Source: Paraburkholderia heleia NBRC 101817
Lineage (GTDB): Bacteria; Pseudomonadota; Gammaproteobacteria; Burkholderiales; Burkholderiaceae
Assembly: GCF_000739775.1 (NCBI RefSeq)
Contig: NZ_BBJH01000063.1
Coordinates: 1 to 35,502, forward strand
Reading direction: 5' to 3'
Length of the DNA stretch: 35,502 nt
Part shown: positions 1 to 8,029 of the stretch, one piece after another
Layout of the letters: every line of letters starts with the position of its first letter
How positions within the stretch are numbered: the first letter of the stretch is position 1
Translations under genes and position numbers: made by a program
Notes under the pieces: generated by a model
What the model saw: the letters and a program-made list of their open reading frames with translations, nothing else
The model's database searches: none
Told to the model about the DNA's origin: nothing

Positions 1-90
1 TTCGAGCTTCACGCCGCCGTTTTTGTCGGCACGCGCGATCTGGCGCAGTTGGGACAGGGTCAGATGGCCGGGAGTGAGTTTGATGTTCAT
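1..90 (-). CDS. hutH: Histidine ammonia-lyase (partial, N-terminus only)
   Basis: The reverse strand encodes the first 30 residues of a protein that runs off the left edge. It begins MNIKLTPGHLTLSQLRQIAR, which fits the start of bacterial histidine ammonia-lyases. These enzymes deaminate histidine to urocanate in the cytoplasm, the first step of the hut pathway. The catalytic MIO triad lies beyond the window. Two context cues support the call: a divergent histidine-type ABC transporter operon and a HutC-like operator about 53 bp upstream of the start codon. Another aromatic amino-acid lyase is possible from so short a fragment. The family call is fairly secure and the substrate is inferred from context. 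Confidence 0.7.
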   Translation of the reverse strand, partial: MNIKLTPGHLTLSQLRQIARADKNGGVKLE

Positions 91-140
91 TGCGGTGTGT
101 GAAAGTTGTCTGGACAGGATGGGATCAGACTACCGAAGTG

Positions 141-158
141 AGCTTGTCTATACAAGCT
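141..158. promoter_or_regulatory. HutC-like operator in front of hutH
   Basis: This is a perfect inverted repeat with arms AGCTTGT and ACAAGCT around a 4-nt centre. Read toward hutH (minus strand) its core is TTGTATAGACAA, identical to the core of the second site at 283-294. HutC, the GntR-family repressor of histidine utilisation, binds palindromes of the type CTTGT-N4-ACAAG. The regulator assignment is inference from motif and context, because no hutC gene is in the window. Confidence 0.6.
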
Positions 159-280
159 CAATCTGCTCCACGTATACCCGAATTTCGGCTTTTTGACACG
201 TGAACTACGCCATTTTTCGATTGTGGCGCAGTGAAATCCCAGGTGATAACACCGATTGCCGGTCTTTCCGACACACCGAT

Positions 281-296
281 AGTTGTATAGACAACT
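281..296. promoter_or_regulatory. HutC-like operator in front of the histidine ABC transporter operon
   Basis: This is a perfect inverted repeat, AGTTGT-ATAG-ACAACT, about 60 bp before the binding-protein start at 356. It shares the 12-bp core TTGTATAGACAA with the site at 144-155, but in the opposite orientation, so each copy faces its own gene. I saw no convincing -35/-10 pair in this 265-bp divergent region. Confidence 0.6.
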
Positions 297-355
297 TGCC
301 GGGCCGAACCCGGTACACGACCGCGCACGCGCCAACCATTCCAATCGGAGACTTC

Positions 356-689
356 ATGAAGAAACCTGCCTTGTGCGTCGCCCTCGCCCTTGCCGCAGGT
401 GGCCTATCAGAACCAGGACCAGGTCTATCTGGATCTGCAGTCGGGACGCCTCGACGCCGCGCTGCAAGACGAAGTGCAGGCCAATCTCGGCTTTCTGAAG
501 ACGCCGCGTGGCGCAGGCTTTGCGTTCGCCGGCGCGGAAATCCCCACGGGCGCCGCCGCCATCGGCCTGCGCAAGGAAGATGCCGACCTCAAGGCGAAGA
601 TCGACAAGACGATCGCCGACATGATCAAGGACGGCACGTACAAGAAGATCGAGTCGAACTATTTCGACTTCGACGTATACGGCGGTTAA
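356..689 (+). pseudogene. Periplasmic histidine/lysine/arginine/ornithine-binding protein, internally deleted
   Basis: A start at 356 gives a signal-peptide-like beginning (MKKPALCVALALAAG). About 40 bp later the sequence jumps, in another frame, into the C-terminal third of a LAO/HisJ-type binding protein: the stretch beginning VAYQNQDQVYLDL, then LQDEVQANLGF, ending YFDFDVYGG with a stop at 687-689. Family members are about 260 residues; only about 15 N-terminal and about 97 C-terminal residues remain. The ligand-binding core between them is missing and the join is out of frame, so no working binding protein can be made. The position as first gene of an ABC operon matches the family. The deletion is visible directly; the timing and cause are not. 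Confidence 0.85.
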
Positions 690-753
690 GCGCCGCCACC
701 TTCATCTGCAACCACGAGGGGCGCGCTGCTCCCCTGCATGAGGACATCCTTCC

Positions 754-1443
754 ATGGTCTTTCAAGGCTTCGGCCCGCTGCTCCTTGCGGGCACGTGGGA
801 AACCATCAAGCTCGCGGTGCTTTCGCTCGGCGCCGCGTTTCTGCTCGGGCTTGCGGGCGCCGCCGCGAAGCTCTCGCCCAACCGCGTGCTTGCGCGCATC
901 GGCACGGCATACACCACGCTCATTCGTGCGGTGCCCGACCTCGTGCTCATGCTGCTGCTGTTCTACAGCATCCAGATCTGGCTCAACGACGTGACCGACA
1001 AGATGGGCATGGACCAGATCGACATCGACCCGTTCGTGGCCGGCGTCGTCACACTCGGTTTCATTTACGGCGCGTACTTCACGGAGACCTTCCGCGGCGC
1101 GTTTCTCGCCGTGCCGCGCGGGCAGATCGAAGCGGGCTTCGCCTACGGCATGAGTTCCACGCGCGTGTTCACGCGCATCCTGTTCCCGCAGATGATGCGC
1201 TTCGCGCTGCCGGGCATCGGCAATAACTGGCAGGTGCTCGTGAAGGCTACGGCGCTCGTCTCGATCATCGGCCTCGCCGACGTGGTGAAGGCCGCTCAGG
1301 ATGCGGGCAAGGCCACCCAGGCGCTCTTCTTCTTCACGCTGGTGACCGGCGCGATTTATCTCGCCATTACGACGGTTTCCAACCTGGCATTGCACCGCCT
1401 CGAAAAGCGCTATTCGACCGGTGTGCGGAGGGCAGCGCTGTGA
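754..1443 (+). CDS. hisQ: Histidine-type polar amino-acid ABC transporter permease HisQ
   Basis: A 229-residue inner-membrane permease of the HisMQ family. It has several hydrophobic segments, starting with the one at residues 15-38. The cytoplasmic EAA-type loop (GAYFTETFRGAFLAVPRGQI, about residues 110-129) docks onto the ATPase. Length and composition are normal for HisQ, and the frame is intact. It would form the channel with HisM. It overlaps the hisM start by 4 bp (ATCG/GTGATC junction at 1440-1443). It is the only member of this operon that looks undamaged; with the binding protein, HisM and HisP all broken it probably has no working partner here. Confidence 0.88.
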   Translation: MVFQGFGPLLLAGTWETIKLAVLSLGAAFLLGLAGAAAKLSPNRVLARIGTAYTTLIRAVPDLVLMLLLFYSIQIWLNDVTDKMGMDQIDIDPFVAGVVTLGFIYGAYFTETFRGAFLAVPRGQIEAGFAYGMSSTRVFTRILFPQMMRFALPGIGNNWQVLVKATALVSIIGLADVVKAAQDAGKATQALFFFTLVTGAIYLAITTVSNLALHRLEKRYSTGVRRAAL

Positions 1444-2151
1444 TCGAACTGCTTCGTCAATACTGGCCCAACTATCTGTATAGCGACGGCTTCAATACGA
1501 GCGGCCTCGCCATCACGCTCTGGCTGCTGGTCGTGTCGATCATGGCGGGGTTCCTCTTTGCCGTGCCGCTCGCCATTGCGCGCGCGTCGCGCAACCCGTG
1601 GCTTTCGTGGCCGGTTTGGGTCTATACGTACGTGTTCCGCGGCACGCCGCTCTATGTGCAGTTGCTGCTCTTTTACACCGGTCTCTACAGACTGCACTTC
1701 GTACAGTCCAATCCGGTTCTTGGCGACTTCTTTCGCAGTGCCATGAATTGCACACTGCTGGCATTTGCATTGAACGAATGCGCTTACCACCGAAATTTTT
1801 GCGGGCGCGATCCGCGAGACCTCGTATGGCGAAATCGAAGCGGCGCAGGCGTATGGCATGTCGAAGACCAAAGCTTACACGCGCATCATCCTGCCATCCG
1901 CATTGCGGCGCGCGCTGCCCTCGTACAGCAACGAAGTGATCCTCATGCTGCACGCCACGACGCTGGCCTTCACCGCAACCGTGCCCGATATCCTGAAAGT
2001 CGCATGCGACGCGAATTCCGCCACCTATATGACGTTCCAGGCGTACGGCATCGCAGCGGCGCTCTATGCGTCCATCGTCTTCGCCCTGATCTGGAGTTTC
2101 CGCCGCCTCGAAACATGTGTGCTGGCTTATCTGAAGCCGCAAGGCCACTAA
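1440..2151 (+). pseudogene. hisM: Histidine-type ABC transporter permease HisM, frameshifted
   Basis: From the GTG at 1440 the frame reads as a normal HisM N-terminal half (MIELLRQYWPNYLYSDGFNT, the EAA-preceding segment VYTYVFRGTPLYVQLLLFYT) until about 1785. The motif expected there is CAYTTEIFAGAIRE. The DNA reads gcttaccaccgaaattttt where two more bases are needed, so the frame slips and reads CAYHRNFCGRD. The rest of HisM, including ETSYGEIEAAQAYGMSKTKA and the final LAYLKPQGH, continues in the other frame to the stop at 2149-2151. Together the halves make a complete permease of about 237 residues. A 2-nt deletion is the simplest reading; a sequencing error cannot be excluded. Confidence 0.85.
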
Positions 2152-2185
2152 GAATTTCACGCAGTCTTGATGGAGTGAACCGAGT

Positions 2186-2851
2186 ATGTACAAGCTGATT
2201 GTCGACGACCTGCACAAGAAGTTCGACGAGAACGAGGTTTTGAAGGGTGTATCGCTCAAGGCAAAGGCTGGCGACGTGATCAGCCTGATCGGATCGAGCG
2301 GTTCGGGGAAGAGCACGTTCCTGCGCTGCATTAACTTTCTCGAATCGCCCTGCTCGGGACGCATCATGCTCAATGGCGAGGAGATCCGCACGAGCGCCGA
2401 CCGCGGCGGCGCGCTGCGCGTGAGCGATCCGAAGCAGCTGCAGAAAATGCGCACGTGCCTTTCGATGGTCTTTCAGCACTTCAATCTCTGGGCGCACATG
2501 ACCGTGCTCGAGAACATCGTCGAGGCGCCGGTCAGCGTGCCTGGACTGAACCGCGGCGAGGCCGAGGCCCGCGCGCTGGCGATGGAGCCCGAAGTCATGC
2601 TGTTCGACGAGCCCACCTCCGCTCTCGACCCCGAACTCGTGGGCGAAGTGCTCAAGGTCATGCAAAAGCTCGCAGAGGAAGGCCGCACGATGATCGTCGT
2701 CACGCACGAAATGGGCTTCGCGCGCAACGTTTCGAATCACGTGGTGTTTCTGCACAAGGGCAAGATCGAAGAACAGGGCGACCCCAGGGAAGTGCTCAAT
2801 GCGCCGCGCAGCGAGCGGCTCCAGCAGTTCCTCGCCGGACGGTTGAAGTGA
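2186..2851 (+). pseudogene. hisP: Histidine-type ABC transporter ATPase HisP lacking the signature motif
   Basis: The open frame gives 221 residues against about 257 in the family. Walker A (GSSGSGKST, about residue 37), the Q-loop (MVFQHFNLW), Walker B (VMLFDEPTSALDPE) and the H-loop (VTHEMG) are present. The sequence jumps from GEAEAR straight to ALAMEPEVMLFDEP, so about 36 residues are missing, including the LSGGQ signature that closes the nucleotide sandwich in ABC dimers. The join lies in a GC-rich stretch near 2563-2575, and the frame is kept. An ATPase without the signature should not hydrolyse ATP in transport. I call it a pseudogene although a product could still be translated. Confidence 0.85.
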
Positions 2852-3184
2852 GGTCGTGGGGCAGTCGTTCACGGCCCGCCGGCGCAGCTCTGGGGCATGT
2901 GCAACGATGCGGGGGCGTCGAGATGCGGCCTCCGTTACACGTCTTGTGTGCGCCAGGCCACATTGGCGCAATCGCCCGGAGCTATAGTGAAAACGTACGC
3001 GCGAACGATGCGCAACGCCCGCCTCCACGCCTGAAGTGCGCATGAAAGGCGCCGACGTGTACCTCAAGCGCGACAACGGCGAGATCATCCAGTTCGTCGA
3101 ATCGCAGTGAGCGACGCCCGGCAGGCCCAGTCAATCGAAAGCCAATCGTCGGCCATCGATCGCCGTTGGGCCTAAACTACCGGC
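2852..3184 (+). other. Gene-poor stretch with a possible gene-tail remnant
   Basis: This is a 333-bp interval between hisP and the AraC gene. It contains one short plausible reading frame (3042-3110, MKGADVYLKRDNGEIIQFVE then SQ and stop), which looks like the C-terminal tail of a longer lost gene rather than a free-standing peptide. I could not assign its family. I saw no convincing promoter or terminator. Confidence 0.3.
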
Positions 3185-3742
3185 ATGCCGCCCACTCGAG
3201 ACGAATGCATGCCAGCCAGCGCAGCCCTCCACGCCGATGCGTCCGCGCGCAACATTGCGCATTCCAGGCGGCCCGAGGCCGAGCCCCTCCTGGACCCGCC
3301 CCTGCTGCGCCGTCTGTTACGCGCGAAAGACCGCATGGATGCCGCCTCTCACGAGGCCTGGCCCGTCAAGCGCCTGGCCGAGGTCAGCGGCGTTTCCGAA
3401 GCGCATTTCGCGCGCTCCTTCAAGCGCGCCTTCGGCCTCCCGCCGCATCGCTACCTGCTCACGCGACGCATCGAGCAGGCCACCGCCTTGCTGCGCGACA
3501 CCGATCTCGACGTCACGGATATCGCCTTCGCCACCGGCTGGGAGAGTCTTGGTACCTTTGGCCGCACGTTTCGCGACGTGACCGGCTCGAACCCCAGCGC
3601 CATGCGCGTTCAGGCGCGGGCCGACCTGCCCGGGATCGACCGCGTGCCCGCTTGCGTGCTGAAAGCCGCCCAGCGCCCCGACCTCACCACAGCAGTTTTG
3701 GAGAAGCGGCGGCGTGCGGGCAACGCTAAAGTGCGACCCTGA
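3185..3742 (+). CDS. AraC-family transcriptional regulator
   Basis: A 185-residue cytoplasmic DNA-binding protein. The two helix-turn-helix units of the AraC/XylS domain lie at about residues 55-140: WPVKRLAEVSGVSEAHFARS, then FGLPPHRYLLTRRIEQA, then DVTDIAFATGWESLGTFGRT. There is no large N-terminal sensor domain. The C-terminal 40 residues are basic and of unknown role. The stop lies 27 bp before the VOC gene, which makes this a compact AraC-VOC pair. Such pairs are common in Burkholderiaceae, with the regulator thought to control the adjacent VOC protein. The start could instead be the ATG at 3209. Confidence 0.85.
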   Translation: MPPTRDECMPASAALHADASARNIAHSRRPEAEPLLDPPLLRRLLRAKDRMDAASHEAWPVKRLAEVSGVSEAHFARSFKRAFGLPPHRYLLTRRIEQATALLRDTDLDVTDIAFATGWESLGTFGRTFRDVTGSNPSAMRVQARADLPGIDRVPACVLKAAQRPDLTTAVLEKRRRAGNAKVRP

Positions 3743-3769
3743 AGTGCGGTCACTAACCAGGGAGGGGTC

Positions 3770-4183
3770 ATGAATCAGGGTATCAACGTGATGGGCCTGT
3801 ACGTCGACGACCAGGACGAAGCGCTCAAGTTCTACGTCGACAAACTCGGATTCCGTGTGCATACCGACGTACGCAATGGTGCGTACCGCTGGCTCACGGT
3901 CCAGCACCCGCAGCAGCCGTCGTTTCAGCTCGGACTCTTCCTGCCGGGGCCGCCCGTTCACGACGAGGCCACTGCGCAAACGCTGCGCGCCATGGTCGCC
4001 AAAGGCGCCATGCCGCCCCTCGTGCTCGCCGTGGCGGACTGCCGTGCGAGCTATGAGCGCCTGAAGGGTCTGGGCGTGGAGTTCACCCAGCAGCCGGTCG
4101 ACCGCTACGGCAGTGTCGACGCGGGTTTCCGCGATCCTGCCGGCAACGGCTGGAAGATGATCCAGGCGCCGAAGCAGTCATAG
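3770..4183 (+). CDS. VOC (glyoxalase/bleomycin-resistance) superfamily protein
   Basis: A 137-residue protein with the paired beta-alpha-beta-beta-beta layout of the VOC fold. The N-terminal half (GLYVDDQDEALKFYVDKLGF) and C-terminal half (RASYERLKGLGVEF, then GSVDAGFRDPAGNGWKMIQ) are typical of small glyoxalase-like proteins. The ATG follows a clear GGAGGG ribosome site. Known members include metal-dependent isomerases, dioxygenases and antibiotic-binding proteins. The substrate cannot be told from sequence. The C-terminal metal ligand expected near NGWKMIQ is not an obvious Glu, so activity could be non-catalytic binding. Confidence 0.82.
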   Translation: MNQGINVMGLYVDDQDEALKFYVDKLGFRVHTDVRNGAYRWLTVQHPQQPSFQLGLFLPGPPVHDEATAQTLRAMVAKGAMPPLVLAVADCRASYERLKGLGVEFTQQPVDRYGSVDAGFRDPAGNGWKMIQAPKQS

Positions 4184-4345
4184 CGGCTATGCTGGCGCGG
4201 CTTCGAAGGCAATGCCGCCGGCCGCGTCTTCGATCACCAGAACGCCTGGTCCGCCGCGAAGCGGCACTGCGCTTCATGGTGGCAGTTTGATGACGATTCG
4301 ATGACTGATCGCGTGCCGGAAATGCATGCACGCACCGGGAGGCGG

Positions 4346-4801
4346 TCAGGGCGTGGCGTCCCAGCCGTGGGACGCGAGGATCTTGTCGAGCAGAAAACGC
4401 AGCGCAACGCGCTCGGCCTCGTTCAGCCCGTGGTAAAGGTCGCTGTCGCGCTTGTCCAGGGTCGGGCCGATCTTTCTGAAAATCTTGCGGCCTTCGGCCG
4501 TGAGCGAAATGATGACGCTGCGTCCGTCCTTGTCGTTGCCCGTGCGCGCGAGGATCTCCTTCGAGAGCATGGCTTCGACTGTGCGGCTCGCCTGACTTTT
4601 GTCGAGGTTGGCGCGCCGCGAGATGTCCATCACGGTCTGCGGACCGAACGTGCCTATCGCGGCGATGATGCTCGCCTCCGGATACGGCACACCCAGCTTG
4701 TCGCGCGACATCTCGCTGCTCATGCGGTCGGCGATCTTGGTCAATGCCTTCAGCCGATAGGTCAGCGAGGCGTCTGCGCCCGGCTCATTCGTGCTTGCCA
4801 T
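4346..4801 (-). CDS. MarR-family transcriptional regulator
   Basis: Read from the start at 4801 (MASTNEPGAD) this is a 151-residue winged-helix regulator. The recognition region is TVMDISRRANLDKSQASRTV at about residues 60-80, followed by a wing with the DKDGRS motif (RTGNDKDGRSVIISLTAEG) typical of MarR proteins. An upstream in-frame ATG would add 31 residues that do not look like the family, so I chose 4801. It probably acts as a dimeric repressor or antirepressor. The target is unknown, and the nearest divergent gene is the SET-domain gene. Confidence 0.85.
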   Translation of the reverse strand: MASTNEPGADASLTYRLKALTKIADRMSSEMSRDKLGVPYPEASIIAAIGTFGPQTVMDISRRANLDKSQASRTVEAMLSKEILARTGNDKDGRSVIISLTAEGRKIFRKIGPTLDKRDSDLYHGLNEAERVALRFLLDKILASHGWDATP

Positions 4802-5042
4802 ATGCCCACTCGAGAATTGGATCCGGAAACCCGCGAAAGAAACCCGGGTATGTTGCCCTGATCCTGCCCGTGAGGTCAACTGTGGGGCACACACATGCCA
4901 GAAGCGGCGAGCCGGGCGCCGCGCGCTTCAATACGGTGCACGCAGCGTGCCAAGGCGCAATACACGGCGTCGATGGCCATATCCATTTTCATCACTCGCT
5001 TTCATCGTGGCCGCTTATACTGCACGCGTTCAACGCGCGAAG

Positions 5043-5543
5043 ATGGCCATGAGCAAACGAATGACTGTCCGGCAGTCGCCGGTGCACGGAAGAGGCGTCT
5101 ATGCGTTGCGTCCCCTGCGGGCCGGCGAGCGCATCTTCGAATACAAAGGCAAGATCATGAGCTGGCGCAGCGCGGCCAGGCGTTATCGTCTGCGCGAAGA
5201 CGGCGCGCATACCTTTCTCTTCGGCCTTTCCGATGGCCGCGTGATCGACGGCGGCCAGGGCGGCAACTGGGCGCGCTGGCTCAATCACGCATGCCAGGCG
5301 AATTGCGAAACCATCGAAATCGACGGCCACGTGTTCATCGACGCGTGCCGCGACATCCTGCCGGGCGAAGAGCTATTCATCGACTACGCGCTCGAATTGC
5401 CCGACGACGCCTGCGAAGACAGCATGCGCGAATACACCTGCCGCTGCGGCGCGCCGGGGTGCCGCGGAACGATGCTCGCCGGCGCCGCTGTTCGCGCGGA
5501 CGCCGGTGTCAGCAGCATCGTCAGCGTTGTCAGCCTGCTTTAA
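5043..5543 (+). CDS. SET-domain lysine methyltransferase-like protein
   Basis: A 166-residue protein formed almost entirely by a SET domain plus a post-SET zinc motif. Visible elements are HGRGVYALRPLRAGERIFEY (SAM-binding start), WARWLNHACQANCE (the NHxCxxN motif), EELFIDYAL (catalytic tyrosine region) and CRCGAPGCRG (post-SET cysteines that, with the NHAC cysteine, would bind zinc). SET enzymes transfer methyl groups from S-adenosylmethionine to protein lysines. Bacterial members are scattered and sometimes act on host histones or on bacterial proteins. Either the ATG at 5043 or that at 5049 could start it. Neighbours give no clue to a substrate. Confidence 0.85.
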   Translation: MAMSKRMTVRQSPVHGRGVYALRPLRAGERIFEYKGKIMSWRSAARRYRLREDGAHTFLFGLSDGRVIDGGQGGNWARWLNHACQANCETIEIDGHVFIDACRDILPGEELFIDYALELPDDACEDSMREYTCRCGAPGCRGTMLAGAAVRADAGVSSIVSVVSLL

Positions 5544-5720
5544 GCTGCATCTGCGGCGAAACAATCGCTTCATACAGCATCGCGAGCGATCGCTGGGTCA
5601 CAACAACGTCGCAACGATGTATAACGCCGGTGGCTTCGCGGCGACGGGCAATCAGGTGATGGCCGCGGTCGGCATACCGACCCGCTTCCAGGGGGCGTTG
5701 AGTTGAGTTGAGTCGTGACG
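5544..5720. other. Intergenic gap with a short tandem repeat
   Basis: I see no supported gene in these 177 bp. Close to the 3' end of the chemoreceptor there is a small tandem repeat of the pentamer GTTGA (three copies near 5697-5712). No T-rich terminator is evident on either strand. Confidence 0.4.
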
Positions 5721-7259
5721 CTACCGCGCCTGCGCGACGCGAAAACTCGCCACTTGCCGCTCCAGTTCGCGCGACTGCTGTTCGAGCGCCTGCGCGGCTG
5801 CACTCGCCTCTTCGACGAGCGCCGCATTCTGCTGCGTGATTGTATCCATGAGGTTGATTGCGACATCGACCTGCTCGATGCCCGCACGCTGCGCCTCGGC
5901 ACAAGACACGATGTCGCCCATCATGTCCGCGAAACGCCTCGCCGCATGAGAGATACGTCCCATCGACTGCCCGGCCTCGACGACCATCATCGTGCCGTCC
6001 GACGCGGCGCGCACTGCATCGTCGACCAGATCGGCGATTTCCTTCGCCGCCGCCGTCACATGGTGCGCCAGCGAACGCACCTCCGTGGCAACCACGGCGA
6101 AACCGCGCCCGTGCATGCCTGCGCGCGCCGCTTCGACCGCCGCGTTCAGCGCAAGGATGTTGGTTTGAAAAGCAATGCCTTCGATGATGCCCGTAATGTC
6201 CGCGATTTTGTGCGCGCTCGATTCGATGTGCTCCATCGAGCCGCTCACCCGCGCAATCGCCCTGCTGCCATCGCCCGCCGCCTTCGCCGCTTCATCGGCA
6301 ATCACATGGGCCGCCTGGGCTCGCGCCGCGTTCCGGCGGACCGTCTCCGTCAGTTCCGTCATGCTCGCGGCGGTTTCCTCGAGCGAGGCCGCCTGCTCCT
6401 CCGTGCGCGACGACAGGTCGAGTGTGCCTGCCGCGATCTCACGGGTCGCGGTACCAATCGACTGGCTGCTGGATCGCACGGCGGTAACGGTCTGCGCGAG
6501 CCGTACCTGCATGTCGCACAACCCGTCGAGCAAGAGACCCATTTCGTCGGCGCGATGGCTTGCAAACGTACGCTGCAAGTCGCCTGCCGCGATCGCCTCG
6601 AAGTGTGTCAGTGCCTCGTTGAGCGGCATCATGATCGCCCGGCGCAATGCTACCCAGCTGAAGACCGCAGCGGCGATGCCGAATAGGGTCATTGCCACCG
6701 ACACCGCGAAAAACAGGTGAAAATAGCGTTCGGCGGCGTCGTAGCTACGTTTCGCGTTCGCATAGAGGGTACGCTTCAACGCGTCGTTCGCTTCGCTCAT
6801 CGCGTTGAAGAGTGGGCTCAGCTGCACCGTGCCGATACGTTGTGCGCCTTCGCGGTCGCCGGCTTTCAGGGCATCGATGAAGGCATTCATCGCCTCACGC
6901 ATCGGCACGCGCCGCTGGCTCGCCGCGTCGATCAACGGCGCTTCGCCGGGCTCATGGGGTTCGTTGACGAATGCACGCCATTCTTCGTCCGATTGCATGA
7001 AGAATTCATTCGCATGCGCGATCTGCTCCCGCGCGCGCGGCCCATCGGGCTGTGCCATCGCACCGCCGAGGACGAGACGTGTGCGCCCGATCAACAGCTC
7101 CGCGTTGCCGATGTGCACAGCGGCCGTCAGCTTGTTTTGGTAGGTGTCCTGATTCGCGCGATTCGCACGCCAGGCGCCGGCGAGGCCAAGCGCCCCAATG
7201 CCGGTCATGAGCGCCGCAAGCAGCACGATCGTGACTGCGAGCCGCGCCTGAAGCGACAT
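5721..7259 (-). CDS. Methyl-accepting chemotaxis protein
   Basis: A 512-residue chemoreceptor if read from the ATG at 7259 (MSLQARLAVTIVLLAAL). A longer frame from 7349 exists, but the first membrane segment should sit at the start. The order is: membrane segment 1, a periplasmic four-helix-bundle-type sensor of about 150 residues, membrane segment 2 (LFFAVSVAMTLFGIAAAVFSWVAL, about 188-211), HAMP domain, then a long coiled coil with the conserved hairpin tip (IEGIAFQTNILALNAAVEAARAG). The C-terminal repeat ALVEEASAAAQALEQQ is present. It is downstream of leuCD on the same strand with a 134-bp gap, so it may be co-expressed and sense the pathway substrate; that role is inferred. Confidence 0.9.
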   Translation of the reverse strand: MSLQARLAVTIVLLAALMTGIGALGLAGAWRANRANQDTYQNKLTAAVHIGNAELLIGRTRLVLGGAMAQPDGPRAREQIAHANEFFMQSDEEWRAFVNEPHEPGEAPLIDAASQRRVPMREAMNAFIDALKAGDREGAQRIGTVQLSPLFNAMSEANDALKRTLYANAKRSYDAAERYFHLFFAVSVAMTLFGIAAAVFSWVALRRAIMMPLNEALTHFEAIAAGDLQRTFASHRADEMGLLLDGLCDMQVRLAQTVTAVRSSSQSIGTATREIAAGTLDLSSRTEEQAASLEETAASMTELTETVRRNAARAQAAHVIADEAAKAAGDGSRAIARVSGSMEHIESSAHKIADITGIIEGIAFQTNILALNAAVEAARAGMHGRGFAVVATEVRSLAHHVTAAAKEIADLVDDAVRAASDGTMMVVEAGQSMGRISHAARRFADMMGDIVSCAEAQRAGIEQVDVAINLMDTITQQNAALVEEASAAAQALEQQSRELERQVASFRVAQAR

Positions 7260-7393
7260 CGCCTTCGCGCGGACCGTACGCAGACCGGCATACGGCTTAA
7301 AGCTCTCGCCTACGGAATCGGGAAAGTCAGCAGCGAAATGAGGCGTCATGGCGCAACTCGTAATCGTGGTCGGGAATCAGGTAATCGCGTCGC

Positions 7394-8029
7394 TTACAGC
7401 CACGGCGAGCGTTCGAGATGTCCGGATTCGAACGCGCGAATCGCGTCAGCCAGTTCAAGCGTCGCCCCGGTCTCATCGAGCCCTGCAAGCAGCAGCGCCT
7501 TGAGCGCAGGCGCAATCTCGAAGGTCCAGTGTTCGCCATCGGGCGCGGTTACGGTTTGCGCGCCCAGGTCGATGCGCAGCCGATAACCGGGTGTCGCGTC
7601 CACCGCGTTCATCAACCGGCTGATCGACGCCGCGTCGAGCCGCACCGGCAAGATGCCGTTCTTGCAGCAGTTGTTGAAAAAAATGTCTGCGAAACTCTCG
7701 GCCACGAGCACGCGAAAACCGTACTGATGCAGCGCCCAAGGTGCGTGTTCGCGCGAACTGCCGCAGCCGAAATTGCGGCGCGCAAGTAGCACCGAGGCGC
7801 CCGCATAACGCGGCATGTTCAGCACGAACGAGTCTTTCGGTACCCGTTCATCGACGGGCTTGCCGTAGTAGCCGGGATCCTCGTAGCGCCATTCGTCGAA
7901 CAGGTACGGCCCGAAACCCGTGCGCGCAATCGATTTCATGAACTGCTTGGGGATGATCGCGTCAGTGTCCACATTGTCGCGATCGAGCGGCACGACAAGG
8001 CCCGCGTGACAGACGAAGGGCTCCATCAT
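7394..8029 (-). CDS. leuD: LeuD-type hydro-lyase small subunit
   Basis: 211 residues, the usual length for 3-isopropylmalate dehydratase small subunits. Motifs seen are DRDNVDTDAIIPKQFMK near the N-terminus, LARRNFGCGSSREHAPWAL (substrate-contact loop) and FADIFFNNCCKNGILPV. With LeuC it forms the aconitase-superfamily enzyme that isomerises or hydrates small dicarboxylates. The start overlaps the leuC stop by 4 bp (ATGA), so translation is coupled. No leuA or leuB is nearby, and the pair follows an aromatic-acid permease. A role in the catabolic pathway, such as hydrating maleate or a substituted maleate, therefore seems more likely than leucine synthesis, but sequence alone cannot separate these. 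Confidence 0.9.
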   Translation of the reverse strand: MMEPFVCHAGLVVPLDRDNVDTDAIIPKQFMKSIARTGFGPYLFDEWRYEDPGYYGKPVDERVPKDSFVLNMPRYAGASVLLARRNFGCGSSREHAPWALHQYGFRVLVAESFADIFFNNCCKNGILPVRLDAASISRLMNAVDATPGYRLRIDLGAQTVTAPDGEHWTFEIAPALKALLLAGLDETGATLELADAIRAFESGHLERSPWL

